Shown one piece after another: positions 9,273 through 17,478 of a DNA stretch of 64,000 bases (position 1 is its first letter; each line of letters starts with the position of its first letter). The notes beneath the pieces were generated by a model. That model was not told where the DNA came from. It worked only from the letters and a program-made list of their open reading frames with translations, and ran no database searches. A program made the position numbers and the translations under genes. Source of the DNA: Pantoea sp. AS-PWVM4 (lineage in GTDB: Bacteria; Pseudomonadota; Gammaproteobacteria; Enterobacterales; Enterobacteriaceae). Location of the stretch: contig NZ_ASZC01000017.1 in assembly GCF_000468095.1 (NCBI RefSeq), forward strand, positions 62,001-126,000. The letters run 5' to 3'.

Positions 9273-10036
9273 CAAAGATCCCCTCGCTGAATAGACTCAC
9301 GGGTGAAATGTGACGCTGGCAACGATTCGTACCTGAGATCGCTGTATTCCATAACCGAATAACCGTTGCCATGACGGGTATCAGTAACGACAATTTGTGC
9401 CGGCCGCACTTTGCCCAACAACGGTTTATAGTCGCGGTACTCCACCTCTTTCATCAGTTTGTCATCAAGCGAGTAATAAGAGGCTTTATACGGACGATAG
9501 CTCCCCTTTTCGACCAGGTATTTCACTTTCGGCCAGGTCACTTGCGATGACTTACGTTGCAGATCCAATTGGTAGCAAACATGAGCACCGCAAGGCTGTT
9601 CATCCAGCAGCCTTGCGTTATAAGCATCTTCAAAGTTAGTGACAATGACATCGCCATTTGAAATCTGCCCTAATAACCTTTGCTGTCGGGAGATCGGAAC
9701 AGGACGACGCAATTCCGGCGTGTAGAACCATAGATCATACCAGTCCGACAGCATCACTTTGCCTTTATCGCGCGCTGGAAAGATAAAACGCACCAGCGAC
9801 CGCGCTTCAGCCTGACGATTACCCTCAGGTTTCAGAAAGCGCATGGATATATCCAGAATCTGCTTATTTCTGGGTTCGGAGCTCCCTGAAGGGTATTCCA
9901 GTACCGTCACCGTGTAACGAAAGGGTTTATCCGGTGAACGGATAGCATCTGACTGCCGGATAATATCCTGTGCAGACTCTCCCCATGTGGCAGTCGATAT
10001 AAAAAACAGCAGCGATAAAGCGGTACAACCTTTCAT
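9272..10036 (-). CDS. LolA-like periplasmic lipid/lipoprotein carrier
   Basis: A 254-residue exported protein: signal peptide MKGCTALSLLFFISTATWG, then the beginning of a LolA/LppX-type half-barrel (DIIRQSDAIRSPDKPFRYTV). The later segments SDWYDLWFYTPELRRP and YRPYKASYYSLDDKLMKEV are typical of the outer membrane lipoprotein-sorting family (COG2834). I chose the ATG at 10034-10036 because AAGGATG lies at a good distance and it follows the permease stop by four bases. Proteins of this type shuttle acyl chains through the periplasm. Aryl polyene clusters also encode a LolA-like protein, which supports a lipid product rather than lipoprotein sorting. Confidence 0.85.
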   Translation of the reverse strand: MKGCTALSLLFFISTATWGESAQDIIRQSDAIRSPDKPFRYTVTVLEYPSGSSEPRNKQILDISMRFLKPEGNRQAEARSLVRFIFPARDKGKVMLSDWYDLWFYTPELRRPVPISRQQRLLGQISNGDVIVTNFEDAYNARLLDEQPCGAHVCYQLDLQRKSSQVTWPKVKYLVEKGSYRPYKASYYSLDDKLMKEVEYRDYKPLLGKVRPAQIVVTDTRHGNGYSVMEYSDLRYESLPASHFTRESIQRGDL

Positions 10037-10040
10037 ACAA

Positions 10041-11360
10041 TCATCCTTGAGCTGATTTAAATGCATCAGCAATATTGAGTCGTGATGCTCTCAACGCCGG
10101 TAATAACGTTGCCAGTGATGCCGTCAATATTGGCAGCACCAACGTAATCCAGATCAACTCGACATTGTCGGTTTTAATAAAGGCGTTGTAGCCTTGCGTC
10201 TGACCCGGTGACGGAGGCATGGCAATCCCTTGTAGATTAATCATGCCCGCCAACATAAACCCGATAAGCAGGCTAAATATTGCTCCGATCCCCCCCATAA
10301 AGGTTCCTTCCAGTAAGAACAAACGGGTGATATGAAACGGCCTGAGTCCCATCGCCCTTAAGGTGGTAATTTCCCGTGTTCTTTCAAGAATGTTCATGGT
10401 CATCGTATTGCTGATCATAAATATAACGATCAGGCCAACAATGAGCTTGATAAAGAAATAAATACCCGATAATAATCCTTCCACCTGCTGATAAAATAAC
10501 GACAGCGATTTCCAGTCTTTAACAATCAACGGTAAATGATGATCATTAATGTATTTTTCCAGCTGACGACTGAACTCGGCAAGGTGACGTTCATCTTTCA
10601 GGAGAATAACAATTTTGCTAACGCCATCCGTATCTATTAATCGTTGTGCTGTGGTTAGCGGTATTTTTAACGCGACATCATCATAATCTTTAATGCCCGA
10701 GGAGAATACGCCACGTACCTTAAGTGATAATGCCCCTTGCCCACCGTGGCTATTCACCGTCAACATATCCACCCAATCTGCGTAACCCGCATTAAGAGAC
10801 GTTGCCAGACCACTGCCCAGCGTAATCTCGTCATTTTTAATGCGTGAAAGATCGCTGCCGGAGATCAATGTATCAAAAGAACCCAGTTTTACGGCAGGGA
10901 GAGGTTCCAGGCCAAATGCAGAAAAGTAACTGGATGTCTGGTGTTCATATTGCGAGACGACACCGGAAAACTCCAGTTGACCGGCAATAGTCGCAATATA
11001 CTTTGACAACTCATTATCCTGCAAAATTCCAGCCTTCAACCCTTGATAATTTTCAATGATACTTTTGCTTTTGTTCGACGAGGAAAAATATGTTTTGTCG
11101 TAGATCTGAACATGACCAATATTTGTACGCACTGTTTGCTGTTGTAAAATCCAGAAGGCGTAATCAATAAAACCACCATAAAGAAATATTGCTACACCAC
11201 CCAACGTGATAGCAAACAGCGTCGAGAATGACCGCCTTTTATGTCTTAAAATATTTAAGAACGCGAATTTTGCATCTTGCAGGGTGAAAATAAGACTATA
11301 TATGACAAAACTGAACACCATCAAAATAACCGCACTGGTCAAGATCATAGCCATATTCAT
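10041..11360 (-). CDS. ABC transporter permease, FtsX/MacB/LolE type
   Basis: A 439-residue permease with the type VII ABC layout: one N-terminal membrane helix, a periplasmic domain of roughly 230 residues, then three C-terminal helices. The motif RTREITTLRAMGLRPFHI is the usual coupling segment of FtsX-like permeases, and the tail LLPALRASRLNIADAF matches the MacB/LolE end. Such transporters use mechanotransmission to extract lipids or lipoproteins from the inner membrane. It is adjacent to its ATPase module and to the LolA-like carrier. The gene begins at the base after the stop of the preceding gene. Confidence 0.88.
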   Translation of the reverse strand: MNMAMILTSAVILMVFSFVIYSLIFTLQDAKFAFLNILRHKRRSFSTLFAITLGGVAIFLYGGFIDYAFWILQQQTVRTNIGHVQIYDKTYFSSSNKSKSIIENYQGLKAGILQDNELSKYIATIAGQLEFSGVVSQYEHQTSSYFSAFGLEPLPAVKLGSFDTLISGSDLSRIKNDEITLGSGLATSLNAGYADWVDMLTVNSHGGQGALSLKVRGVFSSGIKDYDDVALKIPLTTAQRLIDTDGVSKIVILLKDERHLAEFSRQLEKYINDHHLPLIVKDWKSLSLFYQQVEGLLSGIYFFIKLIVGLIVIFMISNTMTMNILERTREITTLRAMGLRPFHITRLFLLEGTFMGGIGAIFSLLIGFMLAGMINLQGIAMPPSPGQTQGYNAFIKTDNVELIWITLVLPILTASLATLLPALRASRLNIADAFKSAQG

Positions 11361-12014
11361 TTATTCACCTTTCACCAAAGGCATTAAAATCTGAGCCAGT
11401 TCATGAGCATCCCACTCCGGTGTGCTGTCAGTGCCCAGTGCCAATAACTTTCGCTCACTCAGGGTGCCATTCTGCATAGCGGTCAACAGCGCATTGGCGC
11501 GTGTATGATCGCGGCAACTGGATAATGCCCGATAACGCATAACATTAATTTGCGCCTGAATTGCGGCATCGAAGGCTTTCGCTTGCCGCAGTAGTATCTC
11601 TGTATCCTGTAATGTGACTACACAGCGCCCAAGTTTCGCTGGCAGATACGCATCAACTCTCGCTCTTAAATACCGCAGACGAAAGTTTGTTTCATGTGTG
11701 TCTACCGCTTCGTCGAGGTAAAAAAAACCCAATTTGGCGTATTCAGAGGCATTAACATAATCGTTGACTGCTTCAAAATGATTTGCCAACCGCAGCAGGG
11801 CATAAGAGTGAAAAATCAGTGCGACCGCTTCGTGATGCTGCTGATAGTCATCGAACAAAGCACGGCTGACTTCTAATAATGCATCAGGCTGATCGGGAAG
11901 GCCCTGTTGTATCACCTTCTCCACCATACGCACAGGAGCAGAGGTTGCCCCTCCCGGTTGAGCCACTAATAAGCCGGCAAAAATAAACGGCATAACTTTA
12001 GCGAATGGAATCAC
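11361..12014 (-). CDS. Exported helical (TPR-like) protein of unknown function
   Basis: A 217-residue protein with an N-terminal signal peptide (MIPFAKVMPFIFAGLLVA) and an all-helical body with repeated A-L-R-LA pattern resembling tetratricopeptide repeats. It has two cysteines (in GRCVVT and SSCRDH) that could form a disulfide in the periplasm. I do not recognise a family. The start is a GTG with a GGGGAG ribosome site seven bases upstream, overlapping the ATPase stop by 17 bases. Position between ATPase and permease suggests an accessory part of the export complex. Confidence 0.65.
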   Translation of the reverse strand: MIPFAKVMPFIFAGLLVAQPGGATSAPVRMVEKVIQQGLPDQPDALLEVSRALFDDYQQHHEAVALIFHSYALLRLANHFEAVNDYVNASEYAKLGFFYLDEAVDTHETNFRLRYLRARVDAYLPAKLGRCVVTLQDTEILLRQAKAFDAAIQAQINVMRYRALSSCRDHTRANALLTAMQNGTLSERKLLALGTDSTPEWDAHELAQILMPLVKGE

Positions 12015-12705
12015 TGACTAACTCCCCATCCTCGATTTCTATAACGCGTTTGGCCCGGTCTTTAAGTTGCATTGAATGCGTTGAGATAATAAATGTGGTG
12101 CCTGTGTCCTGGTTAATCCTTAATAACAGATCAAGAATTGCATCGCCGGTTGCCATATCAAGATTTCCGGTTGGTTCATCGGCTACCACCACATCCGGCT
12201 GGTTTGCTAACGCTCTGGCAATGGCCACGCGTTGCTGCTGACCGCCAGAAAGTTGCCCCGGTTTACGATCGCCTAACGCGCGGATGCCTACGCTATCGAG
12301 ATAATGCCATGCCAGTTCTTGCGCGGTTTTCCTGGGGAAATGGCCATTAAGAATCAATGGGTAATAGACATTGTCAAATGCACTTAACACCGGAATTAGA
12401 TTAAAAAATTGAAAGATGAATCCTAAATGCCTGCTTCTGACCGAAGAGAGTTGATTTTCATGCAGTTCATTGAGCGATTTATTGAGAAATAGCGTTATTC
12501 CGGCATCAGGCTTGTCAATCCCCGACAGAACATTTAATAGCGTGCTTTTGCCGCTACCGGAAGGCCCACAAAGCGCCAGGAACTCCCCTTTTTTGATTTC
12601 AAGATTAATATTTTTTAGCGCGTCAACTTTGTTTTCAGCAAATCCGTAGCTTTTACACACATCAATCAATTGTATTGCTGGCAAGGCTCTTATATTATTT
12701 TTCAT
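11998..12705 (-). CDS. ABC transporter ATPase, LolD/MacB type
   Basis: A 235-residue ATPase with Walker A GPSGSGKST, the Q-loop FQFFNLIPVLSAFDNV typical of the LolD/MacB/FtsE group, signature LSGGQQQR, Walker B VVVADEPTG and the switch histidine in STHSMQ. Three consecutive ATG codons are possible starts; I chose the third because the AGGGA ribosome site then has a six-base spacing. It pairs with the permease at 10.0-11.4 kb. It should energise extraction of a lipidic substrate from the inner membrane. Confidence 0.88.
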   Translation of the reverse strand: MKNNIRALPAIQLIDVCKSYGFAENKVDALKNINLEIKKGEFLALCGPSGSGKSTLLNVLSGIDKPDAGITLFLNKSLNELHENQLSSVRSRHLGFIFQFFNLIPVLSAFDNVYYPLILNGHFPRKTAQELAWHYLDSVGIRALGDRKPGQLSGGQQQRVAIARALANQPDVVVADEPTGNLDMATGDAILDLLLRINQDTGTTFIISTHSMQLKDRAKRVIEIEDGELVSDSIR

Positions 12706-12727
12706 CATCATTCCCTGATGGTGTCGA

Positions 12728-13708
12728 TTAGTAACGGGTGTCAAACCAGTTATAACCACCGAAATTATCGGGAACCAGGGTGCGCATTTTTCCGTGCTCC
12801 CTTGCCTGCTGCTCAAGATATATCCAGCTTAATGCGGGCGACAGGCAGCCGCTGCCGCCATAGGTATCGATAAGATTAATGACATCAAAAACCGAGCTAT
12901 TGCCATTTTTTAATAATTCCTGCTCCGCCGCCCCTTTCCTTAACCCAGAAAAAGTAAACAGGTTAATATCCTGATGATTTTCAACCAATTGCCTGATCAG
13001 TTTTCTGTTATCATCTTGAATTGAGTATCCACCACAATTAACGCTCAATTCTGCTTCCCGACGACTAAAAACAAAGCATCCCACGCGCTCAACCGACAAA
13101 TTCATTACACCGCTTTCCTGTCTGTTTTTTCCCTTTTCTGGGCAGCGCATATCTTCTTCAGAAAACACCAGCACCGGTACTGCCCGATAGGCCGCGCAGA
13201 TCACTACATAATCAAATACCTGCCAGTTGAGATAATCCTCTGCAACCTGCATTGCTTGTACCAGAGACTGTTTTTCCCCTCTGATTTTGCAAGTGAAATC
13301 CGTCACCGAAAACTTTTTCACTAAGTTTTTTGGTAATGTATCGATCGTTGCCGTATGTAATGCACTGGAAATATCTTCAAAGGGTGCCGATTCTCCCCAG
13401 CTATCGACATAAATAAACGCCGTGCGTGACTTGAGTAATAACATGCGCTCCCGAGCCGTTAATTTCTGCAATGCTGCTTCAGAAACCTGCTCCATAGCAT
13501 CGATATAAGCTTTGTAAGGCGGCGTTCTGATCATTTCTCTAATATAGGCATCTTTATGCGTACCAAAGCGTCTGAACCCCCATGCGTGTGAACCGGTTGA
13601 CTTCAGCGCCTGTTTATACAGATGAGATTCCCATACGTTTAACCAGCAAGGATAGTAAATATATATATCGCCCTGTGGTTCCAGCATAGAGAAAGAAGAT
13701 AAATACAT
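12728..13708 (-). CDS. Unrecognised protein, possibly a degenerate ketosynthase-like (thiolase fold) subunit
   Basis: A 326-residue protein without signal peptide or clear membrane segments. I do not recognise its family with confidence. The middle part (about residues 130-185), with a Cys at 140 in DFTCKIRG, a helix QAMQVAEDYL and the strand FDYVVICAAYRAVPVLVFSEED, resembles the nucleophile-elbow region and following strand of ketosynthases, but no HGTGT or GH-AAG motif is present. It lies between the ABC module and the ketosynthase genes, 18 bases downstream of the second ketosynthase. It may be a structural partner of the synthase or an unrelated enzyme. Confidence 0.5.
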   Translation of the reverse strand: MYLSSFSMLEPQGDIYIYYPCWLNVWESHLYKQALKSTGSHAWGFRRFGTHKDAYIREMIRTPPYKAYIDAMEQVSEAALQKLTARERMLLLKSRTAFIYVDSWGESAPFEDISSALHTATIDTLPKNLVKKFSVTDFTCKIRGEKQSLVQAMQVAEDYLNWQVFDYVVICAAYRAVPVLVFSEEDMRCPEKGKNRQESGVMNLSVERVGCFVFSRREAELSVNCGGYSIQDDNRKLIRQLVENHQDINLFTFSGLRKGAAEQELLKNGNSSVFDVINLIDTYGGSGCLSPALSWIYLEQQAREHGKMRTLVPDNFGGYNWFDTRY

Positions 13709-13726
13709 ACGACATCCTGTCTCTTA

Positions 13727-14944
13727 TTACGCGTCCATATCACACATTGACATCACCAGCGCGATAATTGAGCCATCGACACCCAGTCCCGTTTTCAGCA
13801 GATGATGTTTATTATGTTTTACCGTACCTTTATTCAGCCACACATGTTGCACCATATTTTCGCGTATGACTGACTTACCTGTTGGCGAAATTAACTCGCC
13901 GCTACATAAACTATAGTGGCCGATAATTAAATCGATAATGCCCGAACCGGTTGGGTTATAACCTATCTGTCCTTTATAGGCGAGGACAGGAAGCGCATGT
14001 TCCGCCAACAAAGTAGCGAGGGCCTGCGCTTCGGCTTTATCCGTCCCCTCCGAACCATTGCCGTGCGGCAGAATCGCGCATAACTGTTCGTAACGAATTC
14101 CGGCCTGTTCCATCACCTTATTCATGACTTTCATCAGGTTAACGCTGAGTTGCCCGGCGTCATTCCCTCTGCCTGAAGTGATTTGTGCATAATCAGACGT
14201 CAAGCGAACACCTCCGGTCAGCCCACGCGCATGCCGGTGCCTGACGCTTTCCAGAACGATGCCGCTTTGCCCTTCGGCAAATAACACACTTTTGCTGGCT
14301 TCCCCAAAAGGTTGTGCTTCCTCACTTTCCAGCATCGACTGACCGGCAAGAAAAGCGATGTCCTGCGTCGTAATCTGCGAACTATTCACTACCACTACCA
14401 GGTCAATATCGCCACTCGCAATCGCCTGAATCGCCAGGTGCACCGCCGCCAGTGACGAGTTGCTGGTGCACTGCAAATTGGGCGGGCTGAATTTAAGACG
14501 ATATTTCTTTGCGATCTCATGTGCCAGTTTGTCCTGACAAATCTCAGCCACATGTAAATGTGTGATGGATTTATTGAGCGTCACGTCTTCAATATCGTTG
14601 TGATCATAAAAGGTTTTATAATCGATCACATCAACCCGCGGTCCCAGTCCAGTCAGATAGACTCTGACGTTATCCCCTGACAGACAATGCGTATCGAGCA
14701 TGGCGTGTTCCAGTGCTTGCTCAATTAATTGACATAACTGCTCAGTCAGACTGAGAGGATTCGATGCCAGCCGGGCAACTGACTTATTTTCTTTTATTCC
14801 ACATCTCATAGCAGCCTGCTGAGTCGCGAACCAATTTGTCTTAGCCGCACATTTCCCCTGCCTGAGCTTCTCAATTAATTCTTTGCTGTTCTCCGCAAAT
14901 GCCAGCCTTGCACTATAGCCAGAGATAATGGTGGAATTATCCAA
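13727..14944 (-). CDS. Beta-ketoacyl-ACP synthase with an altered active-site triad
   Basis: A ketosynthase of about 405 residues. The nucleophile Cys159 sits in LQCTSNSSLAAVHLA and the first histidine is His294 in HGNGSEGTDKAEA. At the place of the second catalytic His (GH in the family's KxxxGH motif) the sequence reads KGQIGYNPTGSG, that is Tyr329. I place the start at the TTG complementary to 14942-14944, because an AAGGGATAA ribosome site (whose TAA is the stop of the upstream gene) is correctly spaced; an alternative start at 14995 would overlap the upstream gene by 47 bases. A loss of the second His suggests changed chemistry, for example acyl transfer or decarboxylation rather than normal condensation. 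Confidence 0.82.
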   Translation of the reverse strand: MDNSTIISGYSARLAFAENSKELIEKLRQGKCAAKTNWFATQQAAMRCGIKENKSVARLASNPLSLTEQLCQLIEQALEHAMLDTHCLSGDNVRVYLTGLGPRVDVIDYKTFYDHNDIEDVTLNKSITHLHVAEICQDKLAHEIAKKYRLKFSPPNLQCTSNSSLAAVHLAIQAIASGDIDLVVVVNSSQITTQDIAFLAGQSMLESEEAQPFGEASKSVLFAEGQSGIVLESVRHRHARGLTGGVRLTSDYAQITSGRGNDAGQLSVNLMKVMNKVMEQAGIRYEQLCAILPHGNGSEGTDKAEAQALATLLAEHALPVLAYKGQIGYNPTGSGIIDLIIGHYSLCSGELISPTGKSVIRENMVQHVWLNKGTVKHNKHHLLKTGLGVDGSIIALVMSMCDMDA

Positions 14945-14948
14945 AATA

Positions 14949-17471
14949 TTATCCCTTAATGATAAACGCTGTGAAGTTGCCACCTTCATTAGCACCTACC
15001 AGCAGCACCAGACCAATCTTTTGCTGCAACGGGGTACGAACAAAGTTAATACGCTCATCACAGAACGTTTCTGTATAGGGAATTGCCGGGACCGCTTGCT
15101 TTTTAATACAGTCGACAATCACCGCCAGATTCAATAATGCTGCACAAGACTCAACAAAACCAAAGAAAGCATTGTAGTTAACCACTGGCACCTGCGGTTT
15201 ATCATGGCGGAAAATGCGTTCAATTGCGTTGAGTTCCACCTGAACGCTCTCCGCTGCGCCATTTGAGGTACCGCAAACCAGGTCAATCTCTCCCGCTGAC
15301 ACCCCGGCATCAGAAAATGCCCGTTGAATAGCTAGAGCCATAGCATCGGCCTTCTCATCTGTCTGCTGCGGGTCAAAATAGCTGTTGCCGTTAGATTTCC
15401 CGTAGCCAATGATTTCTGCCTGAACGCCGACATGACGTGCCAAAGCCGCATCGAGATCTTCTAATAGCAGCATGCATGCCCCTTCTCCGGGGACAAAACC
15501 TTGCGGATTATCGCCGTAGATCTGGTATTCACAGGCTTGTGACTTCATCTGAATTTTCTCAGTCACCGCATCCATATAAAGCGACATAGAAGGGAAATAT
15601 TCGTCAGCCCCACCGACCAGCACCTGTGCCTGCAACTGCTGACGGACCATCTCGTAGCCATACGCCAGGGCACCCAGCGCGGCGTTTTGTCCATTGGCCA
15701 ACGTGGTGGTATAGCCCTTGATACCTTCGGAGATGCCACAGAAGGTGGTGATCGCATTCATCAACGATCCAGGGAACTCAGACGTGCGCACTTTACGAGG
15801 GTCCGGCTTCAGACTCTGCAAATACTTGTAGGTTGTCTCCTGTGGACCACGCGACATCCCCATCACCAATCCCAACGCCTCACCGTCACGTTTGATCTTG
15901 CGTTGTGCCTGATTCAACGCCTCAGTCAGAGCGATGAGCGCGAAAGTACCGGCGCGCGTCGCTTTGCGGGCATCGAAGCGGCGAAGATGCTTACGCGGTT
16001 CCAGGTTTTGTACCTGAAAAGTTTTAAAATTGGGTTCGTTTTGCGGTGCAGTAAACTGGCCGGTTTCGTGAAGAACATCCAATAACTCTCTGGCTTCGGC
16101 CAGCGTATCGTCATAAAAAGCCACCGGGCTTAACTTGACGGCTTTTTCCTGCGTCCAGCAATGCTCAAGAATTTCGTTGATGCTATGGCCGATGGCTGAA
16201 ACTGCACCGATGCCTGTAATAGCAACGCGTTTCGCCTGATATGAGGTCACCGGCGTCGTCCCCGCCCGAGTACTGACAATCATGCAGCAGTTATTACCAC
16301 CAAAGGCATAATTGTTTTTCATGAAAATCGTCACGTCTTTTTCTCTGAATTCGTTCGGCACATAATTCAGATCACAGTTGGCTCGCGGTGCAGTGAAATT
16401 CAGGGTCGGTAACAGATTTCCTTGTGGCAACGTCACCAGACATGCGATCAATTCAACAATTCCGGCAGCCCCGATATTATGGCCAAGGAAAGATTTGGTC
16501 GAACTGACCGGTAGTTGCTCAATGCGCGGAAACACCTTCTTCATCGCCAGCGTTTCGATGCGATCGTTGGCTTCGGTCCCGGTACCGTGCAGGTTCACAT
16601 AATCGATCTCATCGGCGGTGATACCGGCGTTCTGCAACGCTTTGTTCATCACCTGAACTGCTCCGCTGGCGCGCGGGTCCGGGCCGGTTTCGTGGTAAGC
16701 GTCGCAGGAGGTGGCATAAGAGAGAATTTCACCGTAGATCGTGGCCCCTCGGGCCAGTGCGTGCTCATACTCCTCGAGGACAATGGCTCCCGCGCCCTCA
16801 CCGATCGACATACCCGAACGGCCAGAAAAAGGCGAACAAGACTCAGGATGCATGACGTTCAGAGCATAAAATCCGGCAAACGTTGGCAGATAAATCGGCT
16901 CAGTGCCCACTGCCAACATGGTTTTATTTTTGCCATTTTGAATAAGATCAAAGGCGATACCAATGGCATTAGGGCTGGCCGTGCAAGCGGTGGCAACCAG
17001 TTCCGAGCCCCCTTTCAGGCCGAGTAGCGTTGCCACGCTGGCGCAGCATGAAGAGAAACCACCGGAGTAAATGGCTTTCTTTAGCGAGAAATCATGCATG
17101 CGCTGTTCAAACAGCGGTAAAAACGCCTCGGTTCCAGCGGAGGAGACACCAATCACTAATCCGGTGTTGTCCAGGTGGGTTTGATCATTAACCAGTCCGG
17201 CTTGTGTTAATGCATCTTTGCTGACCTTCCACGCCCATAATGAAGCGTTATCCTGTGTCTCCAGGATATCGTCCGGGATCGAGGAATAATCGATGGCATG
17301 GAGAATTTCCGCCGCACGGGCGTTTTCAAACCATTGCGCAAAACGCAGGCTGTCAGTAACGCCACATTGCTTATTCAGCAATGCCTGCCTGAAATCGGCA
17401 ATATTATCGGCCAGGGATGACAATATACCCATCCCGGTGATGACCACTCTTTTTCTGTTTGTCTTCATCAT
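14949..17471 (-). CDS. Fused ketosynthase / chain-length-factor-like didomain
   Basis: An 840-residue protein made of two ketosynthase domains. The N-terminal domain (about 1-400) has the full triad: Cys163 in TACTASPNAIG, His295 in HGTGTEANDRIE and His331 in FLGHNIGAAG. The C-terminal domain (about 413-840) starts again with RVAITGIGAVSAIG but has lost all three: the Cys position reads TTLANGQNAALG (Leu591), HGTGT is replaced by GTSNGAAE, and GH-AAG by FFGFVESCA. It therefore looks like a KS-beta or chain-length factor fused behind its KS-alpha partner, which are normally two genes in type II polyketide synthases. It should extend malonyl units on the ACP. Confidence 0.9.
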   Translation of the reverse strand: MMKTNRKRVVITGMGILSSLADNIADFRQALLNKQCGVTDSLRFAQWFENARAAEILHAIDYSSIPDDILETQDNASLWAWKVSKDALTQAGLVNDQTHLDNTGLVIGVSSAGTEAFLPLFEQRMHDFSLKKAIYSGGFSSCCASVATLLGLKGGSELVATACTASPNAIGIAFDLIQNGKNKTMLAVGTEPIYLPTFAGFYALNVMHPESCSPFSGRSGMSIGEGAGAIVLEEYEHALARGATIYGEILSYATSCDAYHETGPDPRASGAVQVMNKALQNAGITADEIDYVNLHGTGTEANDRIETLAMKKVFPRIEQLPVSSTKSFLGHNIGAAGIVELIACLVTLPQGNLLPTLNFTAPRANCDLNYVPNEFREKDVTIFMKNNYAFGGNNCCMIVSTRAGTTPVTSYQAKRVAITGIGAVSAIGHSINEILEHCWTQEKAVKLSPVAFYDDTLAEARELLDVLHETGQFTAPQNEPNFKTFQVQNLEPRKHLRRFDARKATRAGTFALIALTEALNQAQRKIKRDGEALGLVMGMSRGPQETTYKYLQSLKPDPRKVRTSEFPGSLMNAITTFCGISEGIKGYTTTLANGQNAALGALAYGYEMVRQQLQAQVLVGGADEYFPSMSLYMDAVTEKIQMKSQACEYQIYGDNPQGFVPGEGACMLLLEDLDAALARHVGVQAEIIGYGKSNGNSYFDPQQTDEKADAMALAIQRAFSDAGVSAGEIDLVCGTSNGAAESVQVELNAIERIFRHDKPQVPVVNYNAFFGFVESCAALLNLAVIVDCIKKQAVPAIPYTETFCDERINFVRTPLQQKIGLVLLVGANEGGNFTAFIIKG

Positions 17472-17478
17472 GAATTCA

